The notes below the pieces were generated by a model. That model was given only the letters and a program-made list of their open reading frames with translations. It had not been told where the DNA came from and searched no databases. Made by a program: the position numbers and the translations under genes. This document shows positions 52,096-60,438 of a stretch of DNA of 60,438 nt, piece after piece; position 1 is the stretch's first letter; every line of letters begins with the position of its first letter. The DNA is from an uncultured Acetobacteraceae bacterium (GTDB lineage: Bacteria > Pseudomonadota > Alphaproteobacteria > Acetobacterales > Acetobacteraceae): contig CAIYDT010000275.1 in NCBI GenBank assembly GCA_903924985.1, positions 1-60,438 on the forward strand, read 5' to 3'.

Positions 52096-53121
52096 CTAAA
52101 TACCCCGCTCGTACCACCCCCGCGACCGGCGGACGATCTGTACGACGGACAGCATGACCGGCACCTCCACCAGCACACCGACGACGGTGGCGAGCGCCGC
52201 GCCTGACTGGAAGCCGAACAATGCGATCGCCGTCGCCACCGCGAGTTCGAAGAAGTTGCTGGCCCCGATCAGGGCCGAGGGGCCGGCGACGCACCATTCC
52301 TCACCCAGGCGCCGGTTTACCCAGTAGGCGAGGCCGGCGTTGAAGTAGACCTGGATAATAATCGGCACCGCCAGCAGCGCGATTACCACGGGCTGGCGGA
52401 CGATTTGTTCTCCCTGCAAGCCGAACAGCAGCACCAGCGTCGCCAGCAGAGCGCTCAGCGACAGCGGCGCCAGGGTTGCCAGGACGCGGGACAGCGCGGC
52501 CGGCCCGCCGGATGCCAGGGTGAAATGGCGCCACAGCTGCGCGACGATCACGGGCACCACGATATACAGCACCACCGACAGCAGCAGCGTGTCCCAGGGC
52601 ACGACAATGGATGAAAGACCCAGCAGCAGGCCGACGATCGGGGCGAAGGCGACGACCATGATGGTGTCGTTCAGCGCCACCTGGCTCAGGGTGAAATGCG
52701 GCTCCCCGTCCACCAGGTTCGACCAGACGAACACCATCGCGGTGCAGGGTGCGGCGGCCAGGAGAATGAGCCCGGCGGTGTAGCTGGCGATCTGGTCGGC
52801 CGGCAGGTACGGGCGGAACAGATGCGCGATGAAGATCCAGGCGAGCAGCGCCATGGAGAACGGCTTCACCAGCCAGTTCACGCCCACGGTGGAGGCGATG
52901 CCGCGCCAGTGCTGCCCCACCTGCTTTAACGCCGCCGGATCGATCTTCAGCAGCATCGGGACGACCATCAGCCAGACCAGAATTGCGACGGGGATGTTGA
53001 TCTGCGCCACCGTCGCGTTGCCAATCACCTGGAAGGCGCCGGGGATCAGTTGCCCCAGGACGACGCCGGCGACGATGCACAGGGCGACCCAGAGGGTGAG
53101 GAACCGCTCGAACAGGTTCAT
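52096..53121 (-). CDS. acr3: arsenite efflux transporter Acr3
   Basis: This 341-residue inner-membrane As(III) exporter of the BART superfamily has about ten helices. ILLAAAPCTAMVFVWSNLVDGEPHFTLSQVALND contains the conserved transport Cys, and SALIGASNFFELAVATAIALFG is the second conserved Acr3 block. The ATG at 53121 overlaps the arsJ stop by 4 bases. It is the last gene of the arsenic operon and removes arsenite made by the ArsC domain. Confidence 0.93.
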   Translation of the reverse strand: MNLFERFLTLWVALCIVAGVVLGQLIPGAFQVIGNATVAQINIPVAILVWLMVVPMLLKIDPAALKQVGQHWRGIASTVGVNWLVKPFSMALLAWIFIAHLFRPYLPADQIASYTAGLILLAAAPCTAMVFVWSNLVDGEPHFTLSQVALNDTIMVVAFAPIVGLLLGLSSIVVPWDTLLLSVVLYIVVPVIVAQLWRHFTLASGGPAALSRVLATLAPLSLSALLATLVLLFGLQGEQIVRQPVVIALLAVPIIIQVYFNAGLAYWVNRRLGEEWCVAGPSALIGASNFFELAVATAIALFGFQSGAALATVVGVLVEVPVMLSVVQIVRRSRGWYERGI

Positions 53122-54347
53122 GCCGGCACCCGCCGGGATTCGGCGCCCGACGGCAGCAAAGCGGTGATCGCGAAACAAATGGCAAGCATGATAGCGGAAC
53201 CCCAGAGGCAGCCTACCATCCCGTCATATTGGGTCAGGAGGCCGGATAAAAGAATGCCCGCCAGCCGGCCGGCGGCGTTGGCGGCGTAGTAGAAACCGAC
53301 GTCCTCGGCGGCTTTCTCCGATCCCGCGTAGGCGAGGATCAGGTACGAGTGCAGCGACGAAATCACCGCGAAGATGAAACCGAACACCAGCAGCCCGGCG
53401 ACCAGCACGAGGTCGGGGCGGGGCATGCCGGGCATGGCGATCAGGAAGGCCAGCGCGGCGGGGATGAATGTCAGCGCCAAGCCCCAGATGCGGGCGGCCG
53501 GAACCTCCCGGCTCAGCCCGTCGCGGCTGCGCGTGACCAGCGACGGCGCCACCGCCTGGATGGTGCCATAAGCGATGGTCCAGGCGGCGACGAAGCCCGC
53601 GACGTTCATATATTGCCAGCCGTGGCCATACAGAAACACCGGCAGGCCGACGACGAACCACACGTCGCGCGAGCCGAACAAAAAGATGCGCGCTCCGGCC
53701 ATCAGGTTGATGGCGCGCGTTTTGGCGAACAATTCGCGGAAATTCCTGGATGCTTTCGCTTTGCCAAGGGTGCGTGGCAGCGACAGCACCGTGCCGGCCA
53801 GCACGACCGCCAGCATCGCCGCCATCAGCCATAGCGCGGGCTGGAAACCCGCCACCTGCAACAGGAACCCACCGAGGAAGAAGCCCGCGCCCTTGGTGGC
53901 GTTCTTCGATCCGGTGAACCACGCCACCCAGCGGAACAACTGGCTCGCGCCGTCCGTGGACGTCGCCTTGATCGCGCTTTTCGACGCGGTCTTGGTCAGG
54001 TCCTTGGCGATCCCGGCGATGCCCTGCGCGGCGACCACCCAGGCGACGGACGCCGTCGCTCCCCACGCCGGGTTCAGCGCCGACAGCATGATCAGCCCGC
54101 CGATCTGCAACGTCAGTCCGGTGGCGAGCATCCGTGGGATGCCGAAGCGCGACGCCAGCCAGCCGCCGCCGATATTGGCGAAAATACCCGCCGTTTCGTA
54201 TAGCAGGAACAGGAATGCCAGCGTGAACGGCGTGTAGCCGAGCTGGTAGAAATGCAGCAGCACCAGCATGCGGATGGCGCCGTCGGTCAGCGTGAACAGA
54301 AAATACGATGACGTAACGATAACGTAGTTGCGAAGGGCGGACATCAT
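53118..54347 (-). CDS. arsJ: organoarsenical efflux MFS transporter ArsJ
   Basis: This 409-residue MFS protein starts [37 protein letters not shown], and has [23 protein letters not shown] in the centre and [25 protein letters not shown] near the end. The sequence and the adjacent GAPDH identify it as ArsJ. ArsJ exports the 1-arseno-3-phosphoglycerate made by GAPDH from arsenate, which then decays outside. Both ends overlap neighbouring genes, so expression is tightly coupled. Confidence 0.93.
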   Translation of the reverse strand: MMSALRNYVIVTSSYFLFTLTDGAIRMLVLLHFYQLGYTPFTLAFLFLLYETAGIFANIGGGWLASRFGIPRMLATGLTLQIGGLIMLSALNPAWGATASVAWVVAAQGIAGIAKDLTKTASKSAIKATSTDGASQLFRWVAWFTGSKNATKGAGFFLGGFLLQVAGFQPALWLMAAMLAVVLAGTVLSLPRTLGKAKASRNFRELFAKTRAINLMAGARIFLFGSRDVWFVVGLPVFLYGHGWQYMNVAGFVAAWTIAYGTIQAVAPSLVTRSRDGLSREVPAARIWGLALTFIPAALAFLIAMPGMPRPDLVLVAGLLVFGFIFAVISSLHSYLILAYAGSEKAAEDVGFYYAANAAGRLAGILLSGLLTQYDGMVGCLWGSAIMLAICFAITALLPSGAESRRVPA

Positions 54348-55387
54348 GCCTCCCGGTCGATGACGATGTTGGCGAGGTCCACCATGCGGCAGGCATATCC
54401 GACCTCATTGTCATACCACGCATAGATTTTTAACAGGGTGCCGTCGGTCACCATGGTGCTGGGGCCGTCGACGATGGAGCTACGGGTGTCATTATTGTAA
54501 TCTGCCGATACCAGCGGGCGGGATTCGAAACCGAGGATGCCGGCCAGCGGACCGGCCGCGGCCTTTTGGTAGAGGCCGTTGATTTCCTCCACGCTGACGG
54601 CGCGGGACATTTCGAACACGCAGTCGGTCAGGCTGGCGTTCAGCACCGGCACCCGAATTGCATGGCCGTTCAGTTTTCCTTTCAGCTCGGGGTAAATCAG
54701 CGCGATGGCGGTGGCGCTGCCCGTGGTGGTCGGCTGCAACGACAGCATGGCTGAGCGGGCTCGCCGCAGGTCCTTGTGCGGGGCATCGACGACCACGTTG
54801 GTGTTGGTGGGATCGTGGATGGTGGTGATCTGTCCGTGCCTTATGCCGATCGCGTCCTGCAATACCTTCACCACCGGCGCCAGGCAGTTCGTGGTGCACG
54901 ATGCCGCCGTCAGCAGGTGATTTTCCCGGGGGTTGTAGAGATGATCGTTGACCCCAACAACGACGTTCAGCGTGCCGCCATCCTTCACGGGGGCCGCGAC
55001 GATCACCTTTTTCACGCCGCGTTTGAAGTAGCCTCGCAGTTGCTCCGTCTTCACCATCTTGCCGGTGCATTCCAGCACGATGTCGCACCCCAGATCGCCC
55101 CAAGCTACCCCCTCGGCGGTCGGTTCGGCGGAAAACCCGACATTTTTGTTGCCTATATGAATCTCTCGGTCGTCCTCGTGGGTAAAATCGTTGCGCCATC
55201 GGCCATGGATGCTGTCGAATTCCAGCAGATGCGCCGCCGTCGCGGCGCCGCCCTTGAGTTCGTTGACGTGCACGATGTCCAGCCGGTTTTCCGCGCGGGG
55301 ATCGTCCGCCGGACGGTAGATGCCGCCCATCGCGGCGCGCAACGCCAAGCGGCCGATCCGGCCCATGCCATTGATGCCAACACGCAT
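54344..55387 (-). CDS. ArsJ-associated glyceraldehyde-3-phosphate dehydrogenase
   Basis: The protein has 347 residues, with an N-terminal NAD-binding fold ([17 protein letters not shown]) and the catalytic Cys in [17 protein letters not shown]. In the ars context it is the partner of ArsJ. It uses arsenate with glyceraldehyde-3-phosphate to form 1-arseno-3-phosphoglycerate for export. The ATG at 55387 with GGAG upstream is preferred to a TTG at 55402. It starts 1 base after the arsR-arsC stop and overlaps arsJ. Confidence 0.93.
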   Translation of the reverse strand: MRVGINGMGRIGRLALRAAMGGIYRPADDPRAENRLDIVHVNELKGGAATAAHLLEFDSIHGRWRNDFTHEDDREIHIGNKNVGFSAEPTAEGVAWGDLGCDIVLECTGKMVKTEQLRGYFKRGVKKVIVAAPVKDGGTLNVVVGVNDHLYNPRENHLLTAASCTTNCLAPVVKVLQDAIGIRHGQITTIHDPTNTNVVVDAPHKDLRRARSAMLSLQPTTTGSATAIALIYPELKGKLNGHAIRVPVLNASLTDCVFEMSRAVSVEEINGLYQKAAAGPLAGILGFESRPLVSADYNNDTRSSIVDGPSTMVTDGTLLKIYAWYDNEVGYACRMVDLANIVIDREA

Positions 55388-55388
55388 A

Positions 55389-56249
55389 TTAGCGTACTCC
55401 AACGAATGAGGGGAGACCGGTGCCGATTTCGTCGAGCCGCACCTTCATGGCCATTCGGTCGAGGGAGGCAAAGCGCAGGGATGTGAAGATTTCCAGGCGG
55501 CGGCGCAGGCTGGCGTAAAGCTCATTCAGCATCGCCGCCCGCTCCACCGCGCTGCCGGTGAATTTTCCGGGGTCGGGCAGCGGCCAGGAGGCGGTGACCG
55601 TGAGGTCGCCGAAATCGGGGCAGGCCGGCCCGCCCAGCGCATCGCACAGCGTGATGACGAAATCCATCCTCGGGGCGTTGGGGCCGGTGAATTCGTGCCA
55701 CGACTTGCTGTATAGCGCGCTTGTGTCATGGCCCAACGCTCGCAGCTTCGCGATAACCTCGGGATTGGGCTCCGGGGATGGATCGGAGCCGGCGGAGTAT
55801 CCGTGAAAGCGCGGACCGCCGATGGACCGCAGCAGCGCCTCCGCCATGATTGAGCGGGCCGCGTTATGCGTGCACAGGAACAAGACATTGAAGGCGGGGG
55901 TCATGCTTTGGGCTTCCTCGGGCAAGGATGGCAACAAGCGCGCGATATCGCCGCACAGCTCCGGGCGCCCGCCGCAGCAGGCTTCGGTCAGGAACATCAG
56001 CACATTGCGCACGGCGGCGATCCGCGCGGCGTGAATGATTCGCCGGCCCTGACGGGTTGATTGGGTCAGGCCGGCGCGCTCGAGCGCGGCGAGGTGGAAG
56101 GACGTCGTGGAGGCCGGCAGCCCAAGCCGAGCGGCGATGTCGCCGGCGGGCAGGCCGTTTGGGCCTTGCGCCATCAGTAAGCGCAGCAGACCGATCCGTG
56201 TGTCCACGGACAGGGCGGCGAAGACGGCGGCGGCTTCCGATGATTCCAT
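55389..56249 (-). CDS. ArsR-ArsC fusion: arsenic repressor and arsenate reductase
   Basis: The protein has 286 residues. Residues 1-105 are an ArsR winged helix ([29 protein letters not shown]) with [11 protein letters not shown] (Cys91, Cys92, Cys99) as a likely As(III) site. Residues 119-286 are a low-molecular-weight-phosphatase-type ArsC with CTHNAAR (Cys126, Arg132) and the later Cys202 and Cys210. It reduces arsenate to arsenite and represses its own operon. Fusion puts reductase and sensor in one chain. A palindrome lies 2 bases before the start. Confidence 0.92.
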   Translation of the reverse strand: MESSEAAAVFAALSVDTRIGLLRLLMAQGPNGLPAGDIAARLGLPASTTSFHLAALERAGLTQSTRQGRRIIHAARIAAVRNVLMFLTEACCGGRPELCGDIARLLPSLPEEAQSMTPAFNVLFLCTHNAARSIMAEALLRSIGGPRFHGYSAGSDPSPEPNPEVIAKLRALGHDTSALYSKSWHEFTGPNAPRMDFVITLCDALGGPACPDFGDLTVTASWPLPDPGKFTGSAVERAAMLNELYASLRRRLEIFTSLRFASLDRMAMKVRLDEIGTGLPSFVGVR

Positions 56250-56251
56250 GC

Positions 56252-56267
56252 TTCCATGTTAATGGAA
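56252..56267. promoter_or_regulatory. palindrome, candidate ArsR operator
   Basis: TTCCAT and ATGGAA flank GTTA, a perfect 16 bp inverted repeat in an AT-rich patch immediately upstream of the arsR-arsC start. Position fits autorepression by the ArsR domain. It also overlaps the ribosome site region. Confidence 0.45.
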
Positions 56268-56541
56268 ATATTAAAGAATGCAATGCCCGGGAGACGTTGG
56301 CCATGCCGGGGTTGCTCAAATGCCTGGCTCTTATCGCCTGTTCTGTTGGTTCCCAGCCTGTTGCGCCGCCGCGTTCGCCCCCCGGACGTCACGACACCGC
56401 GCGCGCGCCCAGCAGTGTCCTGCGCCGGTGGGGTGCGCGGTCTCCAGGGGTTTCTCGCAGAGCCCGCCGAGAAAGATAAAGCCGCTGAGGACGCGGAGCG
56501 CGGCGGCATCCTTCGGGCCCCTCTTCAACGCTGATTGACAT
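56268..56541. other. gene-free stretch between arsenic operon and GTPase gene
   Basis: The arsenic promoter probably lies at its left end, where AT-rich sequence follows the palindrome (AATATTAAAGAATG). The rest shows no supported gene. The frames that cross it on either strand have Arg/Pro-rich compositions typical of noncoding GC-rich DNA. Confidence 0.5.
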
Positions 56542-57561
56542 TCACACAGCAAGGCACTGATCGAATGCCGCACGCAATTTGTCGGTGTCGGTCGCCTCTG
56601 CCGCTCCGATTGTGACAATCTGCGTCCGTGGCGTTCGTGCTCCCCATCCGCCTTCCAACGAGATGTCGACCCTTCGCCCGACCACTTGCAGGATTGCACG
56701 ATGCTCTGGCGCGTCGGCCGAGTAGACAATCCCCTTCGCCCGGTAGATTGCCTGGGGCAGCCGAGCGGCAACCTGGCGTAACGCCTCCAGCGAAAGCGGT
56801 TGGTCGGTTTCGTAGTTCCAGGTGCCGAACAGACCTGAACGTTGGTTGTGGTGACGACGGTGCTCGTGCTGGCAGTCCGGGTCCGTGCAGTCGTGATCTG
56901 CAACGCATGCGTGCTCGCCGGATCGCGGCGTATCAAGGGGAACACCAGACCATACGATCTGGAGAGCTATTTCGGCCCGCGTGGCCTCTATGAGCCGGTA
57001 ACGATGAAAGCGGCTGTCGAGCCATGTCCTGATGCTCACGATCTGATCGCGGCCGACCAGATCGACCTTGTTCAGGATCACCATGTCGGCACACGCGATC
57101 TGGAATGCTTTCAGCTCGAGCATTTCCGGAATGGCGAATACCTGCTCGGCATCAACGACACACAGGATACTGTCGAGCCGTATGTAATCCCGCATATTGG
57201 GGCTCTTGAATGTCATCGCGATGCCGGATGGTTCCGCGACTCCGCTGGCTTCGAGCAGGATGTACTCTGGCCGCTCCGGGCGCGCGATGGTCTGAAGCAC
57301 GGTATCCACGAGATCATCGCGAATAGTGCAGCAGATACAGCCATTGCTCAGACTGATTACATCGTTCGAGATACCCACCACTAGTTCGGCGTCAATGTTG
57401 ATCGATCCGAAGTCGTTGACCAGAACGGCCACTTTCAAACCATGATTGCCGCGAAGAATGTGATTGAGCAGCGTTGTCTTTCCCGCGCCAAGAAACCCCG
57501 TGAGAATGGTGATCGGAACCGGCGAGGCGCCGGTCCCGAGCTCGTGATCCACGAAATCCAT
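56542..57561 (-). CDS. COG0523/CobW-family metallochaperone GTPase
   Basis: This 339-residue G3E GTPase has Walker A ILTGFLGAGKTTLLNHIL, the metal motif GCICC (SNGCICCTIRDD), LEASGVAEPSG and NKVD. A Cys/His-rich loop (CVADHDCTDPDCQHEHRRHH) lies before the C-terminal CobW_C domain. These proteins deliver Zn, Co or other metals to client enzymes using GTP. It is downstream of a Tat-exported zinc-type hydrolase gene, 66 bases away, with a hairpin between. That hydrolase is a plausible client. Confidence 0.9.
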   Translation of the reverse strand: MDFVDHELGTGASPVPITILTGFLGAGKTTLLNHILRGNHGLKVAVLVNDFGSINIDAELVVGISNDVISLSNGCICCTIRDDLVDTVLQTIARPERPEYILLEASGVAEPSGIAMTFKSPNMRDYIRLDSILCVVDAEQVFAIPEMLELKAFQIACADMVILNKVDLVGRDQIVSIRTWLDSRFHRYRLIEATRAEIALQIVWSGVPLDTPRSGEHACVADHDCTDPDCQHEHRRHHNQRSGLFGTWNYETDQPLSLEALRQVAARLPQAIYRAKGIVYSADAPEHRAILQVVGRRVDISLEGGWGARTPRTQIVTIGAAEATDTDKLRAAFDQCLAV

Positions 57562-57591
57562 GATTCGCGCCCCCCGCTTGATGCGGCCGAC

Positions 57592-57614
57592 GGCCCGGCC
57601 TGATGTGCCGGGCC
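57592..57614 (-). other. intercistronic hairpin
   Basis: GGCCCGGC and GCCGGGCC form a perfect 8 bp stem with a 7-base loop between the MBL hydrolase and GTPase genes. No T-run follows, so it may trim or stabilise the transcript and set the ratio of the two products. Confidence 0.45.
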
Positions 57615-57627
57615 TGGCCCGTATGGC

Positions 57628-59031
57628 TTATCTCTGCGGCGTCGGAGCACCGAGGAAATCGATCGGGTTCACTTTCCTCTCCGCAGGGAAACGCGCCCAC
57701 TGACGAATCTGATCCTTCGGCGTAAACAGCGCGGGATCGATTTCCAGGTCGCGGATCGACTGCTCCTGGCTGGCCAGGAACGGATTTCTGATCGTCATTT
57801 CCCCAGGGATTTTTCCGCCAAAATTGTTTGCGAGCATCCAGCTCATGTCGGCGCGGGCGGTGTTGGCTGCCTCAAGAACTGCCGCCTCTCGGATCCAAAT
57901 GCGATCCTTGGTGATGTTCACCACGGTATGATCGATTCCGAAGGCAAACATGCCCTTGTAATGAAGCCGAACGCCGGCCGTCATTTCGCCGATCAGCTCT
58001 CGGTCGAAGGAAACATGCGTCGCCATGGCGAGCCGGGGTTGGATCAGGTTCGTAAGGTATCCAAAGCCATAATGCGTCGTATGGAAATTATCGAGCGTCA
58101 TCGCACCAATCGCGGGTGCAACCCCTTGCTTCAACGCCCACAGATAAACGATGTCGACTGCCATCTCCGAAACAAACAGATCGACCCCCTTGGCATATTT
58201 AGCTGTGAGCCGATCCGGCTTGCCGTCACCGGTCCAGACGAAGGAAAGGCCATTCCAGTCCAGGCGATAGCCCGATGCACCGTCCGAACCGTGCGAACGC
58301 CGCCAGTGCGTCACCTTCACGCCGTCCTTATCGTAGCAGACCCCGCCATCGTCCATGAAATCGAATTCAGTTACTTCGATTTCGTAACCGTCCTCCATCG
58401 GCATGCCAATAGCCTGCTGCGATGTCCAGGCACCCATCTTGGTGAGGTGCTCGCACATTGCTTTCGTGCCGAGCGCCGGCGTGCGTCCCGATGGACCGAT
58501 GACGCGCAGCGGCATCCAGCGACCGTTGAACGGCGCGAACTGCCAGAGGTACGGAATATCGGCGTAATGGTCTACATGGAGGTGGGTAAGGAAGATGTCG
58601 TTGATCTCGGGCACTGGCACCTGGTTGGCGATGATGTTGCGCAGACAGCCGGGGCCGAAATCGAAGAACAGCCGTTTGCCGTTGCCCAGTTCCACCATGA
58701 TGCAGGTGCCCGCCTGGGCGAGACGCGGCGGCCAGGGCTGACTGCCCATGAAGATGACCCGCATCTCGTCCGGACCGAGTGGCTCGCTCTGCGGGAAGTA
58801 GTTGTTGCGATTTTTAACCGATGGCGTTGGCTGGTAGTAGGGCGGCATGGTCAGGCCGCTGCCAGGCGGCGCTCCGTAGGCGTTCGTCTCGCCGGAGGCG
58901 GCCTGCTGGATTTCGGCGGCTTCCGCGGATCCCAGGACCGTCGCCGCCATACCCGCCGCGGCAAGGCCCGTGGTCTTCAGCAACCCGCGCCTGTCCATTG
59001 CGACTTTGTCGGCTTCATCGCTGTCGTTCAT
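57628..59031 (-). CDS. exported MBL-fold metallo-hydrolase with twin-arginine signal
   Basis: The protein has 467 residues. A Tat-type signal (MDRRGLLKTTGLAAAGMAATVLGSAEAAE, residues 12-40) points to folded export to the periplasm with its metal already bound. The MBL motif HLHVDHYADIPY is intact, with later VTHWRRSHGSDGA and a MATHVSFDREL His. It hydrolyses or transforms an unknown substrate. Some pipelines group similar proteins with a guanitoxin-pathway MBL protein, but nothing else of that pathway is here. Its genes sit between an outer-membrane barrel and a metallochaperone GTPase. Confidence 0.85.
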   Translation of the reverse strand: MNDSDEADKVAMDRRGLLKTTGLAAAGMAATVLGSAEAAEIQQAASGETNAYGAPPGSGLTMPPYYQPTPSVKNRNNYFPQSEPLGPDEMRVIFMGSQPWPPRLAQAGTCIMVELGNGKRLFFDFGPGCLRNIIANQVPVPEINDIFLTHLHVDHYADIPYLWQFAPFNGRWMPLRVIGPSGRTPALGTKAMCEHLTKMGAWTSQQAIGMPMEDGYEIEVTEFDFMDDGGVCYDKDGVKVTHWRRSHGSDGASGYRLDWNGLSFVWTGDGKPDRLTAKYAKGVDLFVSEMAVDIVYLWALKQGVAPAIGAMTLDNFHTTHYGFGYLTNLIQPRLAMATHVSFDRELIGEMTAGVRLHYKGMFAFGIDHTVVNITKDRIWIREAAVLEAANTARADMSWMLANNFGGKIPGEMTIRNPFLASQEQSIRDLEIDPALFTPKDQIRQWARFPAERKVNPIDFLGAPTPQR

Positions 59032-59094
59032 CGTCTCGTTCCTTCGGGTAAGTCGACGTTCATCGCATTGTGGAGCGCCGAAGAGTTCCCGGAT

Positions 59095-60030
59095 CTAGAA
59101 GATGATCGTGGCCTGCGTTCGCAGTTGCCATGTCGATCCGTACTCTGGTCGCAGGGCGTTCCAGTAGGCGCCAATGGAAAGGGAGATCGGCAGTTTGCCC
59201 CCCAGTCTGATGACTCGGCCGCCGCCGCCGCCAATGGGTAGCGTCCAAGCCTTGTCGCCGGCGGTCAGCCAGTTCGCGGTAATGATCGGGGCCGAATTGA
59301 TGAACCAGCCGTCGCTGAAGTTATAGTTGATGCCGGGCTGCAAGGTCATAACACTGTAGCCGGTGCCGCCAGCGCGTTTTCCGGTCGGACCGTTGTCCCC
59401 ACCAAATGACCAGACGTTGTTGATCAGCGCACCTATGACCCAGGGGCCAGACATCTTAATGATGACCGCGGTCGGGCCTCCGCCCCAGACGCTCGAACCC
59501 AGGGTGGAACTGCTGGCCGCGGGTATCTGCACGACCGGGCCGACGCCCCATACCAAACCGTTCGCGGGCTTTCCCGCTGGGGTCAAAAACGCTGAGAAAG
59601 TAATGGGAGCGATGCCGAAAGGAACCGTCTTGCCCGGCTGCATGGACGGGTTCCAGACCAGCGGGATAATCGTGCGCGTGATGACGTTCCATTCCGAATT
59701 GATGTGAATCGGGATCACAGGCTGGATATTGAGGATGTCCTGCGTGCCCTTGTGCGGGCCAACGTTGAAATTCGTAAGGTTCTGGAAGGGAATGTAGTAC
59801 AGATCGCTGATCGGGTTCTCAATCGCCTTCGCGAGATCAGTGTTGCTCATCTCTGCCGCCGGCTCTGACTGTGCGTGAGCCATCGGCAAAGGGAAGGCAA
59901 GGAGCGAAAGGGCCATTCCCTGGGCGATCATCGCGGCACGCGCGAACGCACGCCGTGAGGCGACGCGCTTGTGCTCTGCATGACCGAGGAAGACGTTCTT
60001 GTGAGAGGAGACTGTCCTGTTCACGCGCAC
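59095..60030 (-). CDS. outer-membrane beta-barrel protein (phenol-degradation MetA-like transporter family)
   Basis: This protein has 311 residues with a long N-terminal signal region. A cleavable hydrophobic stretch (MALSLLAFPLPMAHAQ) ends near residue 54, so a later start may be used. The mature part begins DLAKAIENPISDLYYIPFQNLTNFNVG and is rich in alternating hydrophobic strands and Gly. It ends in an aromatic residue (QATIIF), as outer-membrane barrels do. It resembles the family often misnamed neuromedin U. It may carry the substrate or product of the next gene's hydrolase. A perfect FNR-type box lies 62-75 bases upstream. Confidence 0.8.
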   Translation of the reverse strand: MRVNRTVSSHKNVFLGHAEHKRVASRRAFARAAMIAQGMALSLLAFPLPMAHAQSEPAAEMSNTDLAKAIENPISDLYYIPFQNLTNFNVGPHKGTQDILNIQPVIPIHINSEWNVITRTIIPLVWNPSMQPGKTVPFGIAPITFSAFLTPAGKPANGLVWGVGPVVQIPAASSSTLGSSVWGGGPTAVIIKMSGPWVIGALINNVWSFGGDNGPTGKRAGGTGYSVMTLQPGINYNFSDGWFINSAPIITANWLTAGDKAWTLPIGGGGGRVIRLGGKLPISLSIGAYWNALRPEYGSTWQLRTQATIIF

Positions 60031-60091
60031 GGTCCTTCTGCAAGTGAGGTATCACGATGGCTACGAATAGACGATCTATTGTTGTTGCGCT

Positions 60092-60105
60092 TTGATCTAG
60101 ATCAA
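60092..60105. promoter_or_regulatory. perfect FNR/FixK-type box
   Basis: TTGATCTAGATCAA is a perfect 14 bp palindrome and a full match to TTGAT-N4-ATCAA. It sits upstream of the barrel-hydrolase-GTPase genes on the minus strand and 19 bases before a small plus-strand frame. Confidence 0.75.
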
Positions 60106-60124
60106 TGACAGGCTAAGCTGGCGG

Positions 60125-60217
60125 ATGTCCCCGGCAATATACGAGCGTATTTCCAAGGAGGTGGCAGGCGTGGTTATTGGGACCATAATTGGGTTCGCGC
60201 TTAGACAGATGGGCTGA
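60125..60217 (+). CDS. candidate small membrane peptide, 30 residues
   Basis: ATG at 60125 opens a 30-codon frame ending at TGA 60217. The peptide has a charged N-terminal helix (MSPAIYERISKE) followed by a hydrophobic run (VAGVVIGTIIGFAL) and RQMG, like a single-pass membrane peptide. It starts 19 bases after the FNR-type box. Within the frame an AAGGAGGT sequence lies 7 bases before an in-frame GTG (60170). The ribosome site for the ATG is weak, so coding is unproven. Confidence 0.35.
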   Translation: MSPAIYERISKEVAGVVIGTIIGFALRQMG

Positions 60218-60438
60218 ACCCATCTAACGTTAACCTAACAGAATAACACCACATTCAAATTAGGGCACTACCAAAAACCTTGCCTCGATGGTGGCGCTCG
60301 ATGTAAGAACGTAGCATGAACCAAAACCATGCCGCGGCGTACCGCCGTCCGTCCCCCACCCAAACCCCGTCCATGATCGCCTGGCCGATGGTCGCGGGGA
60401 GTCCGCATGCCCATCCGATTCCGGTGTCCGCGGTGAGA
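60218..60438. other. right edge, no supported gene
   Basis: There is an AT-rich patch (60225-60280), then GC-rich sequence. An ATG at 60316 opens a frame that runs off the window (MNQNHAAAYRRPSP...), but its composition is undiagnostic. I do not call a gene. Confidence 0.4.

Noticed and set aside
57628-59031. Assignment of the MBL protein to guanitoxin synthesis
   Set aside because: The resemblance is at family level only and no other gene of that pathway is present.
60224-60238. CTAA-N7-CTAA near the right edge as a third CtrA box
   Set aside because: Both half sites deviate from TTAA and no gene start is convincingly downstream.

Overview
The window is a GC-rich alphaproteobacterial chromosome segment. 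Several signs point to an alphaproteobacterium: a SAM-II riboswitch ahead of metZ, two perfect CtrA-type boxes (TTAA-N7-TTAAC), a MarR/OmpR pair divergent from ilvE, and ArsJ/GAPDH arsenic genes. The gene content would fit Rhodospirillales/Acetobacteraceae, but that placement is an inference. One tRNA (Gly, anticodon CCC) is present. No rRNA, CRISPR array or intact transposase was seen.

Region 1 (1-12100) looks acquired. Two direct repeats of about 135 bp (3-139 and 1985-2122) flank a broken serine resolvase and a nitroreductase-like gene. A copper/silver module follows: CopA P-type ATPase divergent from CsoR across a CsoR-type operator, then a small Cys-rich exported protein, an RND tripartite pump (CusC-like, CusB, CusA), and a small periplasmic protein that looks cut short. 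The module stops near the 3' end of the tRNA-Gly gene, a common island boundary, but no integrase is visible.

Region 2 (12200-31900) is ordinary chromosome: amine oxidase, ilvE divergent from a MarR-OmpR-histidine kinase cluster, an acyltransferase, a lipoprotein, folE, apaG, and metZ with its SAM-II riboswitch. An MFS pump with an FNR-like box follows, then a DUF1217 protein and an S49 peptidase sharing a CtrA box, an esterase, an SDR, two tandem Gfo/Idh/MocA oxidoreductases and a CinA-like protein.

Region 3 (30700-38400) is a CoA-ester catabolic block: three CaiB/BaiF CoA-transferases, a CitE/HpcH lyase and an enoyl-CoA hydratase. A BtuB-type TonB receptor with a cobalamin riboswitch sits inside it. 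Region 4 (38400-48000) holds a DUF1194 protein and parE. It also holds a probable membrane-lipid remodelling cluster (PmtA-like methyltransferase, glycosyltransferase, PlcP-like phosphoesterase, divergent lipid kinase) with a weak PHO-box-like site. Last is an orphan TRAP binding protein next to a chemoreceptor, behind a CtrA box.

Region 5 (48000-60438) carries an MFS protein with a C-terminal monooxygenase-like domain, a DUF29-like stub overlapping an acetylpolyamine amidohydrolase, and a second enoyl-CoA hydratase. A tight arsenic operon follows (ArsR-ArsC fusion, GAPDH, ArsJ, Acr3). The window closes with a three-gene set (outer-membrane barrel, Tat-exported MBL hydrolase, COG0523 GTPase) behind a perfect FNR/FixK-type box. 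That last set is the best candidate for an undescribed functional unit.
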